From assembly GCA_003224525.1 (NCBI GenBank), contig QHZB01000180.1:1-64000 (forward strand): 64,000 bases of DNA. Reading direction: 5' to 3'. Each line of letters opens with the position of its first letter. Within the stretch, counting starts at the first letter, position 1. Below, one piece after another: positions 56,887 to 64,000 of the stretch. The DNA is from Acidobacteriota bacterium (GTDB taxonomy: Bacteria; Acidobacteriota; Terriglobia; Acidiferrales; UBA7541). The position numbers and the translations under genes were made by a program. Below the pieces are notes generated by a model. It worked only from the letters and a program-made list of their open reading frames with translations, was not told where the DNA came from and searched no databases.

Positions 56887-58242
56887 CTAGCACAGCACGA
56901 TTTTTTGGCGGTGGCGCACCACGCGGCGCGTGGCGTTGCGCGTGTCGATGACCAGCTTTGCGGCATCGGCGATCGCGGCAAAGTCGTAGCTCGAATGATC
57001 GGTGGCGATAATTACGGCGTCGTAGCTTCCGATGGTCTGCGGAGTGAGCGGCACCGATTTCATGTTTTCGTAATTGTAGTGCCGCATCTTGTGTAGTCGC
57101 GGGAAATACGGGTCGTTGTAATCGAGAAGCGCGCCGCGCTGCTTAAGAAGCTGCATGATTTTCAGCGTCGGCGATTCACGCAGATCATCCACGTCCTTCT
57201 TGTACGCCACGCCGAGGATCAGAATCGTGGAGCCTTTCATGCTCTTTTTGTCATTGTTCAGTGAATTGGCGACTGCGTCAACGACGTGGTACGGCATCGC
57301 GGTGTTGACTTCGCCGGCCAGCTCGATGAAGCGCGTCGCGAAATCATATTCACGCGCTTTCCAGGAAAGATAGAACGGATCCACTGGGATGCAGTGGCCG
57401 CCGAGACCCGGGCCCGGATAAAACGGCATGTAACCAAAGGGTTTCGTCGCTGCGGCGTCGATCACTTCCCAAATGTCGATGTTCATGCGCAGGCTGAGCT
57501 GTTTGAGCTCGTTGACGAGCGCGATGTTCACGCAGCGGAAAATATTTTCGAGCAGCTTGGCCATCTCCGCCGCGCGCGTCGAGCTGACCGGCACGACCCG
57601 CGACACCACCTGCGTGTACAGCGCTTGCGCCGCGCGTCCGCTCGGTGGATTCAATCCGCCAACCACCTTCGGGATTTGTGCCAGCCCAAACTGTTTGTTC
57701 CCTGGATCTTCCCGCTCCGGTGAAAACGCCAGGTAGAAATCGCACGCCACATTTTCATTTTCCGGGCCCGCCGCGATGGGGCAGCGCAAACCACTTTTCT
57801 CCAGGATGGGAAGAACCAGCTCTTCGGTTGTGCCTGGGTAAGTCGTCGATTCGAGAACCACTAGCTGTCCCCTTTGCAGATGCGGATAAATGGAAATGGC
57901 GGTCTGCTCCACGTAGCTCAGATCCGGTTCGCGGCGCTCATCGAGCGGCGTGGGAACACAAATGAGGATGGCGTCGGCTTCCCTCACCTTCGCGAAATCG
58001 TTGCTTGCGCTGAAGTGCCTGCTGTTGACGAACTGCTGGATCTTGTTCTGAGGAATGTGCTCGATGTAGGACTTGCCGGCATTGAGCATCGTCACTTTGT
58101 TGGAATCGGTATCAAATCCAGTGACTTTGTGCCCCGCTTCGGCGAAGCGTAGCGCCAGGGGCAAGCCCACGTAGCCGCAGCCAATGATTCCCACTTTGAG
58201 TTGGGCGCCTTTGAAAAACTCGGGTTTCCGGTCGATGGGCAT
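56887..58242 (-). CDS. Nucleotide sugar dehydrogenase (UDP-hexose/HexNAc 6-dehydrogenase)
   Basis: 'VGIIGCGYVGLPLALRFAEAGH', 'STTYPGTTEELV', 'GPGLGGHCIPVDPFYLSWKA'. Confidence 0.93.
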   Translation of the reverse strand: MPIDRKPEFFKGAQLKVGIIGCGYVGLPLALRFAEAGHKVTGFDTDSNKVTMLNAGKSYIEHIPQNKIQQFVNSRHFSASNDFAKVREADAILICVPTPLDERREPDLSYVEQTAISIYPHLQRGQLVVLESTTYPGTTEELVLPILEKSGLRCPIAAGPENENVACDFYLAFSPEREDPGNKQFGLAQIPKVVGGLNPPSGRAAQALYTQVVSRVVPVSSTRAAEMAKLLENIFRCVNIALVNELKQLSLRMNIDIWEVIDAAATKPFGYMPFYPGPGLGGHCIPVDPFYLSWKAREYDFATRFIELAGEVNTAMPYHVVDAVANSLNNDKKSMKGSTILILGVAYKKDVDDLRESPTLKIMQLLKQRGALLDYNDPYFPRLHKMRHYNYENMKSVPLTPQTIGSYDAVIIATDHSSYDFAAIADAAKLVIDTRNATRRVVRHRQKIVLC

Positions 58243-58524
58243 GAGTTCCGTCGCACTCCTATTTATGTCTGACCTTCGAGCGGTCAAGGGATTCACGTTT
58301 TCGGGGATACCGCGTTGCGGGCGACCGCACAGCCGCCAGCAGGCCACAGGACCGACGTGACAGAGACAAGTAAATATAGCAGGTTCTGCATAAACAAAAA
58401 ACGATGCGCATTTTCCGGTGTTACAGCTTGTTCAAGGAAGGTTGCTGCAGCAGGCCGGAGGGAGGAAAATAGATGAGTTTGATTCGAATCACCGGGGCGA
58501 TACCCGCGAAACAGTCCGGTCACC

Positions 58525-59310
58525 ATGATCTTCATGATTCTTCTGCTGGGACTTGGCGTTGGTGTGCTGGTGGGGCTCTTGGGCATCGGGGGTGGCGTCG
58601 TCTTGGTGCCGGCCATGGTTTATTTGCTCCACATGGACCAGCACCTGGCGCAAGGCACTTCGCTTTTCATCTTGTTGCCGCCGATTGGAGTCGGCGCCCT
58701 GCGAGAATACTGGAAGCAGGGCCAGGTGGAGTTGAATGCAGGGATTTTCTGCGCGCTGGGAATGCTATTCGGCGCTTATGCAGGGAGCTTGATGGCCCTC
58801 CCCATGCCATCCCGGAACTTGAGAGGATTGTTCGGTTGCTTCCTCATGCTGGCGGGATTTCTGCTCTGGAAAAAGGCGCAGCTTGAGGGCCGTGCCATCG
58901 GCCGAGTAGAGGGGAAGGCCGTGGCTAAGGCTAAGGGTTTTGGCCGAGGCGTTGGCATCTTCGCGACCGCGTGCGTTTGCGGTGTGGCGTCGGGCATGTT
59001 CGGGGTCGGCGGTGGCGTCCTTCTGGTGCCTCTCCTCGGGCTGCTGTTTGCCTTCAGCCAGCATCGCGCGCAGGGAACATCCTTGGTTGCGCTGATTTTT
59101 CCTACCGGAGCCTTGGCGCTGATGGCATATTCGAAGCAAGGATTCGTCTCATGGAAAACCGGATTGCTGCTGATCCCGGGAATATTTTTGGGCGGCATCG
59201 CGGGGGGGATGCTCGCGAAGAATATCGAGCCACGAAGGATGCGTCGGGTTTTTGCGGTGATCCTGGTTTTACTCGGCGCGTGGCAGGCGCTGGGTGCATG
59301 GTGGCGCTAG
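58525..59310 (+). CDS. TauE/SafE family sulfite exporter-like permease
   Basis: 'LGIGGGVVLVPAM...FGVGGGVLLVPLL' duplicated motif and TM segments. Confidence 0.9.
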   Translation: MIFMILLLGLGVGVLVGLLGIGGGVVLVPAMVYLLHMDQHLAQGTSLFILLPPIGVGALREYWKQGQVELNAGIFCALGMLFGAYAGSLMALPMPSRNLRGLFGCFLMLAGFLLWKKAQLEGRAIGRVEGKAVAKAKGFGRGVGIFATACVCGVASGMFGVGGGVLLVPLLGLLFAFSQHRAQGTSLVALIFPTGALALMAYSKQGFVSWKTGLLLIPGIFLGGIAGGMLAKNIEPRRMRRVFAVILVLLGAWQALGAWWR

Positions 59311-59326
59311 AGGGCGGTTAATCCAA

Positions 59327-60097
59327 ATGGTCGATTTGCACTGTCACATTCTGCCGGGTCTTGATGATGGCGCGGCTACCATGGAAGAATCGGTGGCGAT
59401 GGCGGAATCGGCGATTGCCGACGGGATCACCCACGTCGTCGCCACGCCGCACTCCAGCAACGAATACTCTTTCGATTTTGCGCACGTGCGCCAGCTTCGA
59501 GACGAACTGCAAACCAAGATCGGCGACCGGCTGAAAATCGCCACCGGCTGCGATTTTCATCTCAATCCGGAGAATCTCGGATCGTTGCGCAAGGATGCCC
59601 CGCCCTATTGCATCAATCAGCGCGATTTCCTGCTTTTGGAGTTCAACGAGTTTTCGATCCCGCCTTCGATGGACCAGACGTTGCACGAGATTCAGCTCGC
59701 CGGTGTGCAGCCCGTGATCACTCACCCGGAGCGGAACGGCATTTTGCGCTGGCGACCGGAGCGCCTGAAAAAGTGGGTACGCCAGGGATGCTTCGCTCAG
59801 GTGACCGGAGGCTCTCTGACGGGAGGTTTCGGCGCCGGCTCCCAGCAGGTTGCGCTGCGCTGGATCGGTGAGGGCCTCATCCATTTCGTGGCTAGCGATG
59901 CGCACAATACGCGCGGCCGGCCGCTCCGTCTGCAGCCTGCCTACGACGTAGTCGTCGATCGGTTTGGCGAAGAGAAGGCGCGCGCCTTGTTCCAGGATAA
60001 TCCGCTCGCGGCCTTCGAGGGGCGACCGTTGCCGCACATTCCAGAAGTAGAAGATGAATTGCCTTCGCCGCGTCGCAAGCGCTTTTTCTTTTTCTAA
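59327..60097 (+). CDS. CpsB/YwqE-type PHP tyrosine-protein phosphatase
   Basis: 'MVDLHCHILPGLDDGA', 'HVVATPHSSNEY', 'THPERNGIL', 'FVASDAHNTRGR'. Confidence 0.92.
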   Translation: MVDLHCHILPGLDDGAATMEESVAMAESAIADGITHVVATPHSSNEYSFDFAHVRQLRDELQTKIGDRLKIATGCDFHLNPENLGSLRKDAPPYCINQRDFLLLEFNEFSIPPSMDQTLHEIQLAGVQPVITHPERNGILRWRPERLKKWVRQGCFAQVTGGSLTGGFGAGSQQVALRWIGEGLIHFVASDAHNTRGRPLRLQPAYDVVVDRFGEEKARALFQDNPLAAFEGRPLPHIPEVEDELPSPRRKRFFFF

Positions 60098-60135
60098 AGA
60101 AGCACGCCGTTTGCCACCGAGCAAAAACTTGCGTC

Positions 60136-60801
60136 TCAATGAGCTGGACGGAGCGGCAAACCCGCCCAGGCGTTCAACAAGCCCAGGACTTCGCGCACCA
60201 CATCGAGAGCATCGCTCGTGGTGCGCCACCAATGCCGGGGATCAAAGGGATCGCCCCCGGCGGCGCGCACGATGGCTCGTCCTTGGCCGGGAGCGAGCCT
60301 GCGCCAGAGCAGGCCGACGCGGCGAGTATGGGTTTTTGTGGTAACAAAAATCACCATGCCATCCTTCTCTCGCGCCAGGGCAGCCGCGGCGGCTTTGATT
60401 TCGTCGACGGTATTCACAATCGGCGGTTCGAGGACGTGAATCGCTTCCGCCGGCACGCCTTCGTGAATCAAAACGAGAGAGTTGTAATGGTCCTCGCCGG
60501 CGAAAGGAATGCCCATCTCTTCCAGCATCTCGCCTGGCTCCGAAGAATGGGTAAGCCAGATTTCCGGCGCGTACCCTTCGCGGTAGAGCTTCGCTGCTTC
60601 GATGGCTCGCAAAGGCATTGCGCCGCTGAGCACCACGATCGCTCTCGCTTTCACAAGCGGGTCTTCCACGACCAGCCAACGACCAACACCGAAGAAGATC
60701 ACCACGGCCAGGAGCAGCCCGCTGACAGCGACAACGGAAAGAATCCGTAAAGTGCGGTAGCGCGGCCGGGAAACCATAGCGGGATTGCCAGCGTCTGCCA
60801 T
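60136..60801 (-). CDS. YdcF/SanA (DUF218) family protein
   Basis: 'AIVVLSGAMPLRAIEAAKLYREGYAPEIWLT', 'NTVDEIKAAAALA', N-terminal TM. Confidence 0.85.
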   Translation of the reverse strand: MADAGNPAMVSRPRYRTLRILSVVAVSGLLLAVVIFFGVGRWLVVEDPLVKARAIVVLSGAMPLRAIEAAKLYREGYAPEIWLTHSSEPGEMLEEMGIPFAGEDHYNSLVLIHEGVPAEAIHVLEPPIVNTVDEIKAAAAALAREKDGMVIFVTTKTHTRRVGLLWRRLAPGQGRAIVRAAGGDPFDPRHWWRTTSDALDVVREVLGLLNAWAGLPLRPAH

Positions 60802-60895
60802 TTGGGAACCGGCGCATGCTATCCCGCCCCGTCGAAGTGGTCAATCGGCGTGGCCTGGCCTGGTACGGTCTAACGCTCTTCTGAACCACGCTGCG

Positions 60896-63454
60896 CTACT
60901 CAATTCTCAGTGCGTTCATGGGCGAAATAGATGCCGCGCGGTTTGCGGGAATGATGGCCGCGAAGAATGAGCAGATCGCAAGCGCCCCCGCAGCTACGGT
61001 CAACGCGAGCGGGTCCCATGAGGAAACGCCGTACAGTTGGGCGGAGATCAAGCGCCCGGCGCCAACTGCCAGAGGCAAGCCCAGGAGGAGTCCAACAAAG
61101 GCGCGCTTGAATGCCCCGCCCAGTACGAGTCGAATCACTTTCGGGCGGTCAGCCCCAAGCGCCATGCGAATGCCGATTTCGTTGGTTCGCTGCGCAACCG
61201 TGTATGCCGTAACGCCGTACAGTCCAACAGCCGCCAGTACCAGAGCCACAATCCCGAACAAACCGGCGAGGCTGGCTACAGCGCGCTCCTGATCAAAAGA
61301 AAGTTCAATCTGCTGCTCTAAGGTCCTGATGCTGTTGATCGTCAGGTTGGGATCCAGCTCCGCCAGCATCCTGGTGAGCAGGGCCTCGAGCGCGCCTGGG
61401 GACATACTGGTTACCAGCATCATTCCGCCGATAAAGTGGGAGCGAAGCTCAATTTTCTTCATCAATTCGTCAGGGTAGGCGACATTTTGTGCCAGGGGAA
61501 CGTAGAACATCGGACGCGCGGGCCTGCTCAGGCCCCACCCCGCGAACTTGGCATCGCGCACGACGCCGACGATACGGAAGGTTCCAGCATACTCGGGCAC
61601 GTCGAGGCCAAAGTGCTGATCCAGGGGGTTTTCGTCGCTCTTGAAAAAACGCTTCACGAAAGCCTCGTTGACGATGGCCACGGGCGCGGTGGTTTCATTG
61701 TCCGCTGCGGTAAACGCGCGTCCACGCAAAATCGGCATGCCAAGATTCTGAAGATAGTTGGCGCTCACGCGATCCCAGGACGCGCCTGCTTCCTCGTTGA
61801 GTTTGGCGGGAGCATGGCCGGCAACCATGATGAGCTCGCCCCAGTTGTCGGTAAGCGGGTTATAGAGGGCTAGTCCGGAACCCTGCACGCCGGGGAGGCG
61901 GTTGAGCTGTTCTTCAAGCTGGCGGTAGAGCGAGGCTAACTGGGGCTGCGTGTAGGTCGCTGGAGGATTGTTCATATCCACCTCCACGCGACCTTGCACC
62001 TGGTATCCGAAATTTTGATGTTCGAGCTTGTTCAGGCTTCGCGCCAGCATGGTGGCGCCAGCGACCAGGACAACCGACAAGCTGGCCTGAACAACCAGCA
62101 GGGCCTTACGCGCGAAGGAAGAACGATCCTGGGTGCCGCGGCCCGAACCGCGCAGAGCTTCCGCTGGATCGGTGCGCGTGGCAAGCCACGCGGGAGCCGC
62201 GCCGAAAATGATTCCGGTCAGCAGCGCCAAGCCGAAGGCAAACGCCAGTACCATGAGCGATGGCGCGGTGCTAATGGGAAGAAAATGTGAGCTGTGGAAC
62301 GCGAGGGCAAGCAAGAGCCGGGCCGCCGCCATGGCCACGAGAAGGCCGAAAATGCCGCCGCCAATGGCGAGCAGGATACTTTCGGTGAGCGCTTGCATAA
62401 CGATTTGCCTGGGTGTGGCGCCTACGGCAAGTCGGATCGCCGTTTGGCCTCGACGCGCTACTCCGCGAGCGAGCAGCAGGTTCGCCACGTTGGAACAGGC
62501 GATCAGAAGGACCAAGCCGCACACCGAAAGCAGGATCTGCAGGCTGCGGCCGTACTCCTCCCTCATCACGGCCACGCCGGCTCCGGCGGGTACCACCCCG
62601 ACCACCTGCTTGGGGAGCAGGCGAATCACGTCAGGCATCCAGTTGGAGGGGTATCCTGAATCGTTCTGCATCCACTGGCGAAGCACTGTGGTGAGGCGCG
62701 GAGCCATACCGTCAGTCGAAGCCCCCGGGCGCAAGCGGCCGATCATGCGCAGCCAGGCAGAGATGGGCTGACGCAACAGACTACCTTCACCATTCATCAT
62801 GGGTTCTTGCTCGAGGGGTACCCAGATATCAGGAGGGTCGCTTTCCAGCGTTTCGCCGAAAAATCCGGCGGGCGCGACGCCGATTACGGTCAGAGGATGG
62901 CCCTCTACGACGAACGTTGAACCCACTACGGAAGCATCGGAAGCATAAGTGGTCTGCCAGACGCGGTGGCTAAGCACGGCAACCGGCGAAGCAGCCGGCA
63001 GGTCGTCATGCGGTGTAAACACCCGCCCCGCGAAGGCACGGACTCCAAGGGTTGAGAAATAGGTGCCGGTGACGTACTCCGAGCGCAGGGGCCGGGCAGT
63101 AGACTCGATGCCTTGACGTCGCACGCTGAGGCGGGCACGCCCGGCTTGGAAGGCGGTAACTTCCTCAAATTCCGGCGTTTCTGCCTTCAGCCGCTCGTAC
63201 AAGGGAAAGGAAAACATGCCCCAGCGGTCCTGGGGACCCCCTTCCACGCAGCATTCGTCGCCTTCGCCGACGCGGTAGAGCCTACCAGGATCCGAAACCG
63301 GCAAGGAGCGGAGCATCACCGCGTGGATCAAGGTAAATATTGCCGTGGTCCCGCCGATTCCCAAGGCCAACGTTAGTACCGCTGCAGCAGTAAAAACAGG
63401 CGACATACGGTACTGTCGCAGGGCGTACCGAAAATTGCCGGGCAGGTTTTGCAT
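60896..63454 (-). CDS. ADOP-type (MacB/FtsX-like) ABC transporter permease
   Basis: 'NFRYALRQYRMSPVFTAAAVLTLALGIGGTTAIFTLIHAVMLRSLP', duplicated FtsX domains 'IGIRMALGADRPKVIRLVL'. Confidence 0.93.
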   Translation of the reverse strand: MQNLPGNFRYALRQYRMSPVFTAAAVLTLALGIGGTTAIFTLIHAVMLRSLPVSDPGRLYRVGEGDECCVEGGPQDRWGMFSFPLYERLKAETPEFEEVTAFQAGRARLSVRRQGIESTARPLRSEYVTGTYFSTLGVRAFAGRVFTPHDDLPAASPVAVLSHRVWQTTYASDASVVGSTFVVEGHPLTVIGVAPAGFFGETLESDPPDIWVPLEQEPMMNGEGSLLRQPISAWLRMIGRLRPGASTDGMAPRLTTVLRQWMQNDSGYPSNWMPDVIRLLPKQVVGVVPAGAGVAVMREEYGRSLQILLSVCGLVLLIACSNVANLLLARGVARRGQTAIRLAVGATPRQIVMQALTESILLAIGGGIFGLLVAMAAARLLLALAFHSSHFLPISTAPSLMVLAFAFGLALLTGIIFGAAPAWLATRTDPAEALRGSGRGTQDRSSFARKALLVVQASLSVVLVAGATMLARSLNKLEHQNFGYQVQGRVEVDMNNPPATYTQPQLASLYRQLEEQLNRLPGVQGSGLALYNPLTDNWGELIMVAGHAPAKLNEEAGASWDRVSANYLQNLGMPILRGRAFTAADNETTAPVAIVNEAFVKRFFKSDENPLDQHFGLDVPEYAGTFRIVGVVRDAKFAGWGLSRPARPMFYVPLAQNVAYPDELMKKIELRSHFIGGMMLVTSMSPGALEALLTRMLAELDPNLTINSIRTLEQQIELSFDQERAVASLAGLFGIVALVLAAVGLYGVTAYTVAQRTNEIGIRMALGADRPKVIRLVLGGAFKRAFVGLLLGLPLAVGAGRLISAQLYGVSSWDPLALTVAAGALAICSFFAAIIPANRAASISPMNALRIE

Positions 63455-63898
63455 TGAACACCTCTTCCTACTCTACGCAGTTCAGCCCCGGCGGGTTCCC
63501 ATGTCCAGCAGACTCGTGAATGTCGCCCAATTCCGCCTGGTGCTGTTCTATTGACGCTTCAAGGAGTCGATCGTCACCGAGCTCCCATTGGCTAGCGACA
63601 ATCCGAGGCGCGCTACCGGTCAGGCCAGCGGGCGCACCGACGCGCTCAGAATTTGCTGGGCAATCCTTCTCGGGCTTTACCCACTAGAGTGCCGTCTGAC
63701 CTGCCTAAGGCGGTGGCCTAGATAATGAATTTTCATCGCCAACGGCTCCGGCGGACGGTCTCGTGGCTAAGAACCCGGACGAACGCAGGCGAGCCTGGGA
63801 GGCGCGCTGGACGCAGAGCGCAGCGGCGGCTACACTGTTTGTTTTGCAGTTGTTTTTGAATCCATCGCGCGCGAATTTGTGCGCGGGAATGAATCCGC

Positions 63899-64000
63899 AT
63901 GCTTCGCTTTTTCACCGCGGGTGAGTCGCACGGTCAAGCGCTGCTGGCGTTTATTTCTGGGTTGCCCGCGCAACTCCCTATTGACGTGAAGTTTATCAAT
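63899..64000 (+). CDS. aroC: Chorismate synthase, N-terminal 34 codons (truncated by window end)
   Basis: [34 protein letters not shown]; 'TAGESHG' is the aroC N-terminal signature; absent from the supplied ORF track. Confidence 0.9.
   Translation, partial: MLRFFTAGESHGQALLAFISGLPAQLPIDVKFIN

Overview
This 64 kb window looks like an Acidobacteria-type chromosome. That is inferred from gene content such as an ADOP-type permease, a TolB-propeller/amidohydrolase, a BNR 'VPS10-like' protein and a MFS-PlsC-AMP-ligase fusion; it has not been tested phylogenetically. It opens with the 3' end of an rrn operon (partial 23S, 5S, strong intrinsic terminator) and closes inside the first 34 codons of aroC. 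In between is mostly core and secreted-protein metabolism: a sigma / zinc-finger anti-sigma-YCF48 / DUF4139 operon, CBS plus Hcy-methyltransferase/MTHFR, gltX, lptD, a CDP-alcohol transferase/HAD/PAP2 lipid cluster, and an exopolysaccharide-type cluster.

The accessory signals are: (i) a two-gene IS91-like element, with a tyrosine recombinase followed by an HUH-Y2 transposase, whose recombinase ribosome-binding site lies inside an 18-bp stem; (ii) three decayed gene fragments, two of which (XylF C-terminus, IS66 C-terminus) were found by reading stretches the ORF track does not list and the third is a gutted DUF5916 gene; (iii) a small island (DUF6398 + SEC-C gene + IS66 scar) associated with heptameric repeats; (iv) three probable frameshifts, one at an A6 homopolymer and one in a purine-rich Lys/Glu tract; (v) several short dispersed repeat families. 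I did not find a CRISPR array, a prophage or a clear new multi-gene defence system. All family calls come from motif and pattern recognition of translations, with no database search.
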